Shown piece by piece: positions 17,834 to 25,598 of a stretch of 49,443 bases of DNA. Each line of letters opens with the position of its first letter. The first letter of the stretch is position 1. A program made the position numbers and the translations under genes. The DNA comes from Clostridiaceae bacterium (GTDB lineage: Bacteria > Bacillota > Clostridia > Christensenellales > CAG-917): contig JAITPR010000010.1 in the NCBI GenBank assembly GCA_031289315.1, positions 1 to 49,443 of the forward strand, written 5' to 3'. The notes under the pieces were generated by a model. The model ran no database searches. It worked only from the letters and a program-made list of their open reading frames with translations, and was not told where the DNA came from.

Positions 17834-19102
17834 TTAACCGATAAGCTTTTCCAAAGCGGTAATTTTCACGGCGTTAATCAACACGCGCGTCGCAATCTCC
17901 AACTCCGCAACCGGCGGCACGGAGGGCGCAATTCTGATGTTCTTATCGCGGTCGTCAAGCCCGTTCGGAAAGGTCGCCCCGGCGGGAGTAAGCTTAACAC
18001 CCGCTTCCGACGCAAGCGCGACCGTTTTTTTTGCGCAACCGTCCGGCACATTGAGGCTTATGAAATACCCTCCGCGCGGTCTTGTGAACTCACCTACGCC
18101 CAACTCCGAAAGCTCCTCAAGCATGGACACCAGCAATTCGAATTTCGGACGCATGATTTCCGCATGCTTCTTCATGACGCGCATAACGCCGTCCTTGTTC
18201 TTCAAAAATTCGGTATGCATCAGCTGATTTAACTTATTCGGTCCTATGGTTTCGTAGGTCATGCGGCTTTTTATCTCCGCAATATTTTCCTTTGACGCGG
18301 CAAGCGCAGCTATGCCCGCACCTGCAAAGGTAATTTTCGATGTGGATGCGAATGTGAAAATACGGTTTTGATTTTCCTTTTTCGCCGCGTCAAAAATATT
18401 TTTCAGCTTGTCGTCCTTCTCGTAGAAGCCGTGTACCATGTAGGCATTATCCCAGAAAATCCTGAAGTCCGCCGCCGCCGTTTTCATGTTGGCAAGACGC
18501 TCCACGGTCTTTTCCGAATAGACAACGCCGGTAGGATTGCTGTACTTCGGTACGCACCAAATGCCCTTTATTCTATCGTCCGACCCGGCAAGCGACTCCA
18601 CGACCTTTAAGTCGGGACCGTTCTCGTCCATGGGTACGGCAATCATCTCTATGCCGAACGCCTTGCAAATGCCGAAATGCCTGTCGTAACCCGGCACCGG
18701 GCAAATAAATTTCACCTTACCCTCGTTCCACGGGCGCTCCCCTAAAAAACCGAACTGCATGCCGTGTTGCACTAGCTTATACATGAGCTGCAAGCTGCTG
18801 CTGTCCGCCGCGATAACCATGTCCGGCGATACGTCGAACAACTCCGCAAAAAGCTCCTTCGCGGCGGGTGTGCCGTCTAAAAGCCCGTAGTTTCTTACGT
18901 CCTGCCCGCCTTGCACAAAGTCTACGCCGTCCGCGCTCAAAATCTTTAGCATGGACAAACAGACGTCAAGCTGATTTTTCGCCGGCTTGCCCCGCGTCAT
19001 GTCAAGAGAAAGCTTGTCCTTCTTAAACTTCTGAAAGGTCTTTTTCTCTTGCTCTAAAAGCTCGGTCAATTCCCCTTTGGACAGCTCCGAATACTTTTTC
19101 AT
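17834..19102 (-). CDS. Aspartate aminotransferase-type PLP enzyme (PF12897-like)
   Basis: A 422-residue fold-type I aminotransferase. The early motif LDMTRGKPAKNQLD is characteristic of the C. glutamicum AspT-type family (PF12897). CVPKYSNPTGVVYS binds the cofactor phosphate region, and FASTSKITFAGAG carries the Schiff-base lysine. It probably exchanges aspartate and 2-oxoglutarate; the substrate is inferred. The start at 19102 has GGGAGG 9 nt upstream; the frame is open further up to 19276 but that is leader. It has its own promoter (19281-19309) and a structured leader. Confidence 0.9.
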   Translation of the reverse strand: MKKYSELSKGELTELLEQEKKTFQKFKKDKLSLDMTRGKPAKNQLDVCLSMLKILSADGVDFVQGGQDVRNYGLLDGTPAAKELFAELFDVSPDMVIAADSSSLQLMYKLVQHGMQFGFLGERPWNEGKVKFICPVPGYDRHFGICKAFGIEMIAVPMDENGPDLKVVESLAGSDDRIKGIWCVPKYSNPTGVVYSEKTVERLANMKTAAADFRIFWDNAYMVHGFYEKDDKLKNIFDAAKKENQNRIFTFASTSKITFAGAGIAALAASKENIAEIKSRMTYETIGPNKLNQLMHTEFLKNKDGVMRVMKKHAEIMRPKFELLVSMLEELSELGVGEFTRPRGGYFISLNVPDGCAKKTVALASEAGVKLTPAGATFPNGLDDRDKNIRIAPSVPPVAELEIATRVLINAVKITALEKLIG

Positions 19103-19274
19103 ATAACATACCCTCCCGTTCCGCTTTCGGAACACGGTAAGCCGTCCCGCCGGTTTTCCCTCCTCAAAACAATCCGTTTGAGCAAACCGGCTTTGCGTGC
19201 CTACTGCTTTATATATAATATATTTATTTTCCTTATGTTTCCGTAGAATTTTACCACATGCGCGCGCGGAAAGC
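19103..19274 (-). promoter_or_regulatory. Structured 5' leader of the aminotransferase gene
   Basis: About 170 nt separate the predicted start site from the ATG. On the minus strand, GCCGGTTT pairs with AAACCGGC around an inner CTCAAAC/GTTTTGAG hairpin (about 19149-19192). Next comes a compact GTTCCG-aaag-CGGAAC hairpin (19118-19133) directly before the ribosome site. The inner loop GGAGGGA could act as a decoy or alternative ribosome site. No known riboswitch consensus was recognised. Confidence 0.45.
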
Positions 19275-19280
19275 AAGCGA

Positions 19281-19309
19281 ATTATACTTATAGGCTAATT
19301 GACATGCAA
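19281..19309 (-). promoter_or_regulatory. Aminotransferase promoter
   Basis: Minus strand TTGCAT, 17-bp spacer, TATAAT: a near-consensus sigma-A promoter with an implied start near 19274. Confidence 0.8.
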
Positions 19310-19417
19310 AAAGTCCGTATTTTTGCGGGGTTTGCAAGTTGCAACTGTATCTTATAAATTTCCGTTCCGAATTTAATTTTTAGCACGAAGCGTGCTATAG
19401 GCGCATAAAATATTCGT

Positions 19418-20137
19418 ATGAGAATAGGTGTATTTGACAGCGGTATAGGCGGACTTACGGTTTTGGCGGAAATTATACGGCGTGTGCCCTTTGGCGACTG
19501 CCTTTACTATGCGGACAACAAAAATGCGCCCTTCGGCGAAAAATCCGCAGATAAAATCACCGAATATTTGGACTCCGCATTGAAATTTTTCAAGGCTGAC
19601 GGCGCGGACGCGGCGGTGATTGCGTGTAATACCTTATCCATGCTTGCGGAGCCTTTTAAAAGCCGTTTCCCTTTTAAGATAATAACCACGTTGCCGCCCG
19701 TAGAAAAATCGGAAAATCCTCAAAAAACGCTACTACTTGCCACTCCGTTTACCGTATCCGCGTTGACGGAGAAGGGCTTGCCGGAGGGGCTTAAGGCTTA
19801 CGGAATTCCGGAAATAGTCCCCCTTTTGGAACGTGCTGCTCCCGATTTCACACGCGCTTACCCGCTTTTGCGCAAGTTTCTGCCAAAAGATTGCGGATTT
19901 ACCGAGGTTATTTTGGGCTGTACTCACTATCCGTATTTCAAATGTCTGGCAAAAACGCTGTACCCCTGCGCACGCATTACGGACGGCGGCTTAGACGCGG
20001 CGGAAAAGCTTCTCTCAGTCGCGCGCGGAAAAGCCAAACCGGAGAAATTTCCAGAAATCCGCTTCTGCTTCACCGGCGCCGACAAAACCGCACTGTACGG
20101 CGAAATTCTAAACCGCCTACTTGCGGAGAACGAATAA
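19418..20137 (+). CDS. murI: Glutamate racemase
   Basis: A 239-residue cofactor-independent racemase with DSGIGGLTVL and the two catalytic cysteines in AVIACNT (Cys70) and ILGCTHYP (Cys168). It supplies D-glutamate for peptidoglycan. It is a little shorter than common MurI (about 260-270). There is no ribosome site before the ATG; a TAAAAT box lies 6 nt upstream, so the mRNA may be leaderless or poorly translated. A perfect TAGCACG/CGTGCTA hairpin (19381-19397) lies just upstream. Its last 45 bp are repeated downstream (20093-20278). Confidence 0.95.
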   Translation: MRIGVFDSGIGGLTVLAEIIRRVPFGDCLYYADNKNAPFGEKSADKITEYLDSALKFFKADGADAAVIACNTLSMLAEPFKSRFPFKIITTLPPVEKSENPQKTLLLATPFTVSALTEKGLPEGLKAYGIPEIVPLLERAAPDFTRAYPLLRKFLPKDCGFTEVILGCTHYPYFKCLAKTLYPCARITDGGLDAAEKLLSVARGKAKPEKFPEIRFCFTGADKTALYGEILNRLLAENE

Positions 20138-20278
20138 AACCTATGCGGCGAAAATTTAAAGCGCTTGCCTGCGAAAGATGAATAATATTTATGAGGCAAA
20201 GGACTAAACCGTTTCCGGTACCGCGAGGATGCTTTGTACGGCGAAGTCCTAAACCGCTTGCTTGCGGAGAATAAATTG
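20093..20278 (+). repeat. Four tandem copies of the murI 3' end
   Basis: Units at 20093-20139 (inside murI), 20140-20187, 20188-20232 and 20233-20278 are 45-48 bp each. Unit 1 encodes LYGEILNRLLAENE-stop. Unit 2 still reads LCGENLKRLPAKDE-stop. Unit 4 reads LYGEVLNRLLAENK. Unit 3 is degenerate. This is a minisatellite grown from the gene end, now in different states of decay. Confidence 0.85.
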
Positions 20279-20382
20279 CGGCTCACAATGGCTTAAATAC
20301 TGCTAATATCGGCTAATTTAGCGGAACTTAGGTCGCTAGCTCAATTTAATTAAAGAATTTTAGCTAACTACATAAAATTCGC

Positions 20383-20411
20383 TTGAAAAAAATCGAAGTT
20401 TACTTTATAAT
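20383..20411 (+). promoter_or_regulatory. mscS promoter
   Basis: TTGAAA, 17-bp spacer, TATAAT; the implied start is near 20418, with a short leader carrying AAAGGA before the ATG at 20456. Confidence 0.8.
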
Positions 20412-20455
20412 ATGAATTACAAAAGTGCAAAATCTTTTACAAAGGACTAATTCAT

Positions 20456-21268
20456 ATGGAGCAATTTAAAAATTTCATCGTAGACTTTATGAAAAACTTC
20501 GGTACGAACATACTGGAAGCGGTCGCGGTTCTTCTTTTAGGAATAATCGTAATTAAGCTAGCTTCCGCTCTTATTCGCCGAATTCTGCATCGAACACGAC
20601 TGGAAGGTACGGCGGTAACATTCTTTGCAAGCCTTGTTTCGGCGGCTTTGACACTTGTATTATTCTTTTTGGTTATGCGGATTTTAAACGTCGACACAAC
20701 CGGTGTTTTGGCGATTGCCGCGGCATCCGGACTAGCCGTAGGATTGGCACTGCAAAACAGCCTTGCCAACGTAGCCGGTGGCATAATCCTGCTGTGTACA
20801 AAGCCTTTCAGAGAGGGCGATAAAATCAACGTCGCCGGTATAGAGGGCGTGGTCAAGAAAATGCGGATTACTACAACCGAACTTTTAACCACCGATAACG
20901 TCGTTATCATTGTACCGAACGCAAAGCTTGTCGATTCTTCAATCCTCAACTTCTCTTCGCGTCCCACCCGCCGCATAGACCTTAACGTAGGCGCGGCGTA
21001 CGATTCCGACATAGACCAAGTTAAGGCGGCGGTCGCGGAAATAATAAGCGCCGACGAGCGTATTCTTACCGTTCCCGCGCCGGAAATACGGGTTTCGGAG
21101 TTGCAAAAATCCGCCGTAAATTATTTGGCGCGTATATGGGTCAAGCAAGAGGATTACTGGAGCGTCGTAAACGGTTTTCCGGAAACCGTCTTGCGTAAAT
21201 TCACTGAAAAAAATATTGTCATTCCCTTTGAAGCCCTCACCGTATACGTAAAGGAGAATAACGCATGA
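20456..21268 (+). CDS. mscS: Small-conductance mechanosensitive channel MscS
   Basis: A 270-residue MscS-family membrane protein. Three transmembrane helices lie at about 17-42, 55-80 and 85-115. The third is the Gly/Ala-rich pore helix (GLAVGLALQNSLANVAGGI), followed by the beta domain (FREGDKINVAGIEGVV) and the alpha/beta cytosolic domain. The channel opens under membrane tension and releases solutes on hypo-osmotic shock. It overlaps the next gene by 4 nt (ATGA). Confidence 0.95.
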   Translation: MEQFKNFIVDFMKNFGTNILEAVAVLLLGIIVIKLASALIRRILHRTRLEGTAVTFFASLVSAALTLVLFFLVMRILNVDTTGVLAIAAASGLAVGLALQNSLANVAGGIILLCTKPFREGDKINVAGIEGVVKKMRITTTELLTTDNVVIIVPNAKLVDSSILNFSSRPTRRIDLNVGAAYDSDIDQVKAAVAEIISADERILTVPAPEIRVSELQKSAVNYLARIWVKQEDYWSVVNGFPETVLRKFTEKNIVIPFEALTVYVKENNA

Positions 21269-21693
21269 TTACACTTTCAGGAGTTCCTTCAGCATTGACG
21301 GAATATTGGTACGTATACGACATCATTTTGGCGGTCATAATAGTCGCCGCGATTTTCGTGTTGCACTTCTTGCGCAAACGCACTAAGCTTAAATCCGCAA
21401 GAGCTATCCGCAAAAACGCCCTCTCTACGCTTAAACGCGTACTCACGGCAAAGCACAGCGCAAGCGCAAAGCTTTCACTTATCGCCGCGCACAACTTACT
21501 TAAAAGCTTAGAGGCCGCTTACGCCGCGCACGTCAAAGAAAACGAGGCTTACGCCGGCAAACTAGCTTTGGACCGCATTCATGAACTCGTAGTCCGTATC
21601 GATGAAACGAACGATACTCCTACCGATTTGCCGGCAATGCGTAGCGCCGCCGAAGGCTATATCGCCGACCTCTCCGACTTAAATCTGGACTGA
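21265..21693 (+). CDS. Single-pass membrane protein coupled to mscS, unknown function
   Basis: A 142-residue protein with one helix (about 16-36, YVYDIILAVIIVAAIFVLHF) and a basic, Ala/Leu-rich, probably helical cytosolic tail that becomes acidic at the end. The ATGA overlap with mscS implies coupled translation and perhaps a link to the channel or membrane stress. No family is recognised. A strong terminator follows at 21838. Confidence 0.75.
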   Translation: MITLSGVPSALTEYWYVYDIILAVIIVAAIFVLHFLRKRTKLKSARAIRKNALSTLKRVLTAKHSASAKLSLIAAHNLLKSLEAAYAAHVKENEAYAGKLALDRIHELVVRIDETNDTPTDLPAMRSAAEGYIADLSDLNLD

Positions 21694-21699
21694 TACGGT

Positions 21700-21788
21700 G
21701 GACATCAAGCTTTTTCGCTAAACCTCATCCTTTGACCGCAACATCGGATGCGGCGAAGGACATCAAGCTTTTTCGCTAAATCTCACCT
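21700..21788 (+). repeat. 58-bp period direct repeat after the mscS operon
   Basis: GGACATCAAGCTTTTTCGC and its continuation at 21700-21730 recur at 21758-21788 with two changes. A third partial echo (GCGGCGAAGAAAAT) is near 21815. No gene overlaps the array. Confidence 0.7.
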
Positions 21789-21837
21789 CTTGATAGTAAA
21801 TTTAGGAGCGGACGCGGCGAAGAAAATACGGCAATTA

Positions 21838-21877
21838 ATAGGGCAAACGCACGAAAATGCGTTTGCCCTATCTTTTT
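21838..21877 (+). terminator. Intrinsic terminator of the mscS operon
   Basis: A 14-bp perfect stem (21838-21851 with 21858-21871), loop CGAAAA, then CTTTTTC. It closes the mscS transcript before the next promoter at 21892. Confidence 0.9.
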
Positions 21878-21891
21878 CGACCGCAAATCGG

Positions 21892-21920
21892 TTGCCAAAA
21901 TTCCGGTGCGGTGATATTAT
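21892..21920 (+). promoter_or_regulatory. Promoter of the candidate RNA upstream of corA
   Basis: TTGCCA, 17-bp spacer, TATTAT, starting 15 bp after the terminator T-tract. The implied start is near 21927. Confidence 0.65.
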
Positions 21921-21926
21921 GTTAGC

Positions 21927-22066
21927 GAGGTAGTTTCCGGCATACTTGTAGTTAAGGAAAAATCCTTATAGCGGGCAACCAAATCCATATTTGCGGGTTT
22001 GAAAAGAACCGTATTTTGCCGGAGAAACAACTATGGAAGCAGACCCATTCAGTAGTAACTTTTTTA
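21927..22066 (+). ncRNA. Candidate structured RNA (riboswitch-like or sRNA) ahead of corA
   Basis: A closing helix can form between 21931-21945 and 22011-22033 (CCGGCA with TGCCGG, TAGTT with AACTA, TAC with GTA). It encloses a TAAGGA/TCCTTA hairpin (21953-21968), an AAAT/ATTT hairpin near 21981 and a GGTT/AACC hairpin near 21996-22010. The 3' strand of the closing helix (ACTATGG, 22030-22036) can instead pair with CCATtcAGT (22045-22053) to form a stem just before TTTTTT (22060-22065). That mutually exclusive layout is what a terminating riboswitch or attenuator would have. It matches no class I can recall (M-box, ykoY, ydaO, cobalamin). It is a prediction from base pairing only. Confidence 0.4.
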
Positions 22067-22077
22067 TATTTCGTTGA

Positions 22078-22106
22078 TTGACATCACCCTTTCCTGTTTT
22101 TATTAA
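22078..22106 (+). promoter_or_regulatory. Proximal corA promoter
   Basis: TTGACA (perfect -35), 17-bp spacer, TATTAA. The implied start near 22113 lies 12 bp after the T-tract of the preceding RNA, so corA can be transcribed independently of it. Confidence 0.7.
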
Positions 22107-22324
22107 GCGCGGAAGCATGACGTCGGTCATGCGAAAAAAAACGCGCGGCTTATGGCTTTTACCGCCCTTTACGCGGTTTCCGTCTTAACGGATCTATGCG
22201 CTGTCCTTAAGCTTATCCTATCCTTTGTCGGTGGGAAGCAAGGCACACGTCAAAATCCGTTCATTTCGGCGGCACCGGTCATAGTTAACTCAACTACTAA
22301 ATTCTTTCGGGGAGGACGTCAAGC
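22107..22324 (+). promoter_or_regulatory. Long corA leader with serial hairpins
   Basis: The 210-nt leader contains GCATGAC-gtcg-GTCATGC (about 22115-22132) inside a TAAGCGCG/CGCGGCTTA clamp, then ACCGC-cctttac-GCGGT and TCCGT-ctta-ACGGA side by side. It ends in GGGGAGG before the ATG. Metal-responsive leaders are common for Mg2+ channels, but the M-box consensus is not seen. Confidence 0.35.
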
Positions 22325-23290
22325 ATGATACAATATTTCGAAAGCTCAAAAGGCGTTTTGAAACAACTCGACTATAACAGCATCGAGGACGAGTCCCAAA
22401 TCGACTTGAACGACAAGTGGATTAATATGTTGAACCCGGACGATAAGGAAATAGAACTTATTTCTAGATTGACGGGCGTTCAAGAGGACATGATAAAGGC
22501 GGCTTTGGACGAAGAGGAAAGCTCCCGTATCGAAAATGAGGACGGCGTTTTAATGGCGTTGTTCGACATTCCCACAACGGAGGACAAGGACGATTATTAT
22601 ACCTACTCCACTCTTCCGTTCGCCTACATCCGCACCCGCAACACCGTCATAACCGTGTGCTTGGCAGAGCATACCTCTATCATTAACGACTTTATCACCG
22701 GGCGCGCAAAGGGCGTTTCCGTGGCTAAACGGACGCGTTTTTTGCTTCAACTGATGTATAAAAACTCCGTCAAATTTTTGCAGTACCTAAGGCAAATCGA
22801 CAAAACCTCAAAGCGCGTTCAGGGTGAGCTTCACAAGTCCATGAAAAATAAGGAGCTTATTCAGCTGTTAGAGCTAGAAAACTCACTCGTTTACTTTTCC
22901 ACCGCGCTACGTAGCAACCAAATTCTTTTGGACAAGTTCGAAAAAATCGACCGCCCCAATTTCTATGAGGAGGACGAAGACTTACTTGAAGACGTCCGCA
23001 TAGAAAACAGACAAGCGCTTGAAATGTGTAATATCTACAGCGATATACTGTCCGGCACAATGGACGCGTTTGCTTCGGTTATTTCCAACAACCTGAACAT
23101 CGTCATGAAGCTGTTGGCGGCTATTACAATCTTGATAGCAATACCGTCCATGATAGCGGCGTTTTGGGGAATGAATACCGGCGTCCCATGGGAGGGCAAC
23201 GTGTGGGGCTTTTGGATAGTCATAGGCATATCCGCAGTTATCTGCATAGTTACGGCGTTCCTGTTGTGGCGAAAAAACATGCTTAAATAA
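22325..23290 (+). CDS. corA: CorA-family magnesium/divalent cation channel
   Basis: A 321-residue protein with an acidic cytosolic domain rich in helices and two C-terminal transmembrane helices (about 258-280 and 292-315). The CorA signature GMNTG lies between them at about 282. CorA forms pentameric Mg2+ channels (also Co2+ and Ni2+). The ribosome site GGGGAGG is strong. A Dabb-domain gene follows 22 bp later and is probably cotranscribed. Confidence 0.96.
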   Translation: MIQYFESSKGVLKQLDYNSIEDESQIDLNDKWINMLNPDDKEIELISRLTGVQEDMIKAALDEEESSRIENEDGVLMALFDIPTTEDKDDYYTYSTLPFAYIRTRNTVITVCLAEHTSIINDFITGRAKGVSVAKRTRFLLQLMYKNSVKFLQYLRQIDKTSKRVQGELHKSMKNKELIQLLELENSLVYFSTALRSNQILLDKFEKIDRPNFYEEDEDLLEDVRIENRQALEMCNIYSDILSGTMDAFASVISNNLNIVMKLLAAITILIAIPSMIAAFWGMNTGVPWEGNVWGFWIVIGISAVICIVTAFLLWRKNMLK

Positions 23291-23312
23291 AATCAAAAAA
23301 GAGGCGGCAACC

Positions 23313-23603
23313 GTGATAAAGCACATCGTAATGTGGAAATTAAAAGAAGAAAATAAGGCGGAAAACGCTAAAAAAATAAAAGTTCTTTTAGAGGGCTTAA
23401 ACGGCGTAGTTCCCTCATTGCGCAGCGCCTTCGTCGGTATCGGCATGGAAACCGAGGTCGGCGCGTTCGACGCGGTACTCATATCCGAATTCGACGATGC
23501 AGCCGGTTTAGCCGCGTATAAAATACATCCGGAACACGTGAAAATAAGCGAATTCGTAAAGACGGTACGCGTAAGCCGCTCCGTGTGCGACTATATCATT
23601 TAA
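23313..23603 (+). CDS. Dabb (stress-responsive A/B barrel) domain protein
   Basis: A 96-residue protein beginning IKHIVMWKLKEE, with the typical Dabb pattern including the HPEHVKISEFV helix near the end. Dabb proteins are small dimeric ferredoxin-like barrels of mostly unknown function. The start is GTG at 23313 with GAGG about 12 nt upstream. It is likely the last gene of the corA transcript. Confidence 0.88.
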   Translation: MIKHIVMWKLKEENKAENAKKIKVLLEGLNGVVPSLRSAFVGIGMETEVGAFDAVLISEFDDAAGLAAYKIHPEHVKISEFVKTVRVSRSVCDYII

Positions 23604-23661
23604 ATTTTTTAATGGCGTAAATCACCATATTTTCGCCGAAATTTCTTATTCAAAAACATGC

Positions 23662-24141
23662 TTATGAGCCGCAGTACGGACACTTTTCTTCGACCTTGCC
23701 GGTCAGTACCGCGCCGCAAAACTCACACTTTCTGCCGTTATTTTTCTTAATTTCCGCCTTTTCAAAAGGAATTAACGCGGTTTTATCGGCGTTAAACTTA
23801 TAACCGGTGATGTAGCGTTTGTTGAATATCATAACCAAATCGCCGCGCATAGCCTTTTCACTTTTGCCGAAGTTCGCCGCCAATTCCTTGACGTCCGTCA
23901 AGCCGTCTTCGACCACCGCGCTTACAATAGTTTGTTGACGGCGTTTTTCGCCCAAAAAAGTCCAACCTATCGGCAAGCCGAAAAAGCCGCCGGCGACAAA
24001 AACAATGCCTATTACGCCCAACCATGCAAGTCCGTTTGCAAAGCCCAACGGTATCGCGGGAATGCCCGCAACAAAAAGCGCACTAAATATAATCAGGATT
24101 AGAAGCCCTTTTTTTGTTGATTTTTTTAAATCTTTAGCCAT
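23662..24141 (-). CDS. Membrane protein with winged-helix-like middle and C-terminal zinc ribbon
   Basis: A 159-residue protein. Two transmembrane helices (about 13-31 and 37-62) are followed by a soluble region that looks like a small helical or PCI-type winged domain (VSAVVEDGLTDVKELAANFG). A zinc ribbon (CEFCG, then CPYCG) ends the protein. GGAGG precedes the ATG. Related Firmicutes proteins are annotated as PCI-domain or zinc-ribbon membrane proteins without a tested function. Confidence 0.7.
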   Translation of the reverse strand: MAKDLKKSTKKGLLILIIFSALFVAGIPAIPLGFANGLAWLGVIGIVFVAGGFFGLPIGWTFLGEKRRQQTIVSAVVEDGLTDVKELAANFGKSEKAMRGDLVMIFNKRYITGYKFNADKTALIPFEKAEIKKNNGRKCEFCGAVLTGKVEEKCPYCGS

Positions 24142-24334
24142 ATCCGCACCTCCGTGCCTTACTCATTTTCATTTATGAGGATTATTTTTAAGTATCGTTC
24201 TTTTGCTATGCCACAAAAAAACTTAGTTCTCAACCATGGCGCTCAGACGCCCTTCATATGCGAATCACCCGCCGTTCGGCAAAATTTTCCGAAATACCGT
24301 CGCATAACGCCGTGCCGTCACATAAGCTTAAGGG

Positions 24335-24402
24335 GTGTGGATAACCCGCGGCAACAACTTGCTAGACAAAAAATCTTTTGTCACCGCGAACTGTCCGCAC
24401 AC
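24335..24402 (+). repeat. Dispersed palindromic element, copy D, overlapping a gene end
   Basis: It starts GTGTGGATAACCCG and ends GCGAACTGTCCGCACAC, with CTTGctagaCAA inside and AAAAATCTTTT in place of AAAATATTTT. CTTAAG flanks it on both sides (24327-24332 and 24405-24410). Bases 24381-24402 are also the last codons and stop of the methyltransferase gene. Confidence 0.8.
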
Positions 24403-25562
24403 AACTTAAGTGTAACCGACTTCAAATACTGCCCCTCGTCGGCGGACAGCAACGACGCGTGGTCACGCCCTTGAAAGCGTATCTCCGCAATGCGCGCGTC
24501 CTTTCCCGCCCTAAGCGTGCTTTCTCTCAGCATGTCGATAAAAAGATTGAGGGACATGTGTTGCGAACAGCTACACGTAATAAGAACGCCATCGGACGCA
24601 AGCAGCTTAAGCGCAAGCGTATTTATATCGCGGTAGCCGTTATAGCCCTCTTTTACGGCATCCTTGCTCTTGATGAACGCGGGCGGGTCCAGTATTATGA
24701 CGTCGAAGGTTCTCCCCTCACGCTTGTACTCTCTAAGCAACTCAAAAACGTCTGCTTGCACAGTTGTTACGCCGTCAATTCCGTTGAGCGCGGCGTTTAT
24801 ACCGACGGCGGCGAGCGCGGACGCGCTTATGTCGACGGCGGTAATTTCCGACGCTCCGCCCTTAGCGGCGCACAGCGAAAAACCGCCCTGATTGCAAAAT
24901 AAGTCTAGAACCCGCTTGCCACGCACATAATCCTTAACGCGTTCGCGGTTCTCCTTTTGGTCTAGGAAGTAACCCGTTTTCTGCCCGTTCGCGACATCGA
25001 TTTTCAGCTTGACACCGTTTTCGACAATTATAAGCTCCTCCGGCAACGCCCCGTAAAGAACGCCCTTCGTCTCCGGCAAGCCCTCCTTCGTGCGCACGGA
25101 CACGTCGCTTCTTTCGTACACGCACGCCGGCGCAAACAATTCGACGAGTATCTCCGTAATCATTTCCTTGCGCACATCCGCACCCAAACACAAAAACTGC
25201 ACCGCCAACACGTCCGCGTATTTATCCACTATCAGCCCCGGCAACAAGTCGCTCTCGCCGAAAGCGATGCGATAGTTATCATTATAGCCAAGTGAACGCC
25301 GAAATTCGTTCGCCGCGCTTATCCGTTTAAAAAAGAATTCGCGGTCAATGACGCGCTCGTCGCGGCTTAAAATCCGCACTATTATCTTCGATTGATGGTT
25401 TATGAACCCTTGCCCGACGAACCGTCCGTCAGCCGCGACAACGCGGCACACTCCGCCCTGCACATCCTTGCCCTCTATTTTAGCGACCTCGTTGGCATAA
25501 ACCCACGGATGCCCCGCAAGCAATCGCTTTTCTTCATTCTTTTTCAGCGTAACCGTATACAT
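24381..25562 (-). CDS. Class I SAM-dependent rRNA methyltransferase, RlmI/RlmK-like
   Basis: A 393-residue protein: an N-terminal PUA domain (LKKNEEKRLLAGHPWVYANEV), a central RlmI-type domain (GLIVDKYADVLAVQF) and a Rossmann methyltransferase with VLDLFCNQGGFS, the ILDPPAF catalytic motif and SCSQHM. Homologues make 5-methylcytosine in 23S rRNA. The start is the ATG at 25562. A TATAAT box ends only 6 nt upstream and there is no ribosome site, which suggests a leaderless mRNA. The last residues CADSSR and the TGA stop come from repeat copy D, so the original C-terminus has been replaced. Confidence 0.9.
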   Translation of the reverse strand: MYTVTLKKNEEKRLLAGHPWVYANEVAKIEGKDVQGGVCRVVAADGRFVGQGFINHQSKIIVRILSRDERVIDREFFFKRISAANEFRRSLGYNDNYRIAFGESDLLPGLIVDKYADVLAVQFLCLGADVRKEMITEILVELFAPACVYERSDVSVRTKEGLPETKGVLYGALPEELIIVENGVKLKIDVANGQKTGYFLDQKENRERVKDYVRGKRVLDLFCNQGGFSLCAAKGGASEITAVDISASALAAVGINAALNGIDGVTTVQADVFELLREYKREGRTFDVIILDPPAFIKSKDAVKEGYNGYRDINTLALKLLASDGVLITCSCSQHMSLNLFIDMLRESTLRAGKDARIAEIRFQGRDHASLLSADEGQYLKSVTLKLCADSSR

Positions 25563-25568
25563 ATATAT

Positions 25569-25598
25569 ATTATACCATATTGCGGCACCTTTCCGCAA
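25569..25598 (-). promoter_or_regulatory. Promoter giving a leaderless methyltransferase mRNA
   Basis: Minus strand TTGCGG, 18-bp spacer, TATAAT; the expected start site coincides with the ATG at 25562. Confidence 0.55.

Noticed and set aside
22017..22066. SRP RNA, suggested by a GGAAGCAG stretch
   Set aside because: The paired strand and GGAA-type tetraloop of the SRP helix are missing.
22107..22324. M-box (Mg2+) riboswitch upstream of corA
   Set aside because: The conserved M-box core sequences were not found in either leader segment.
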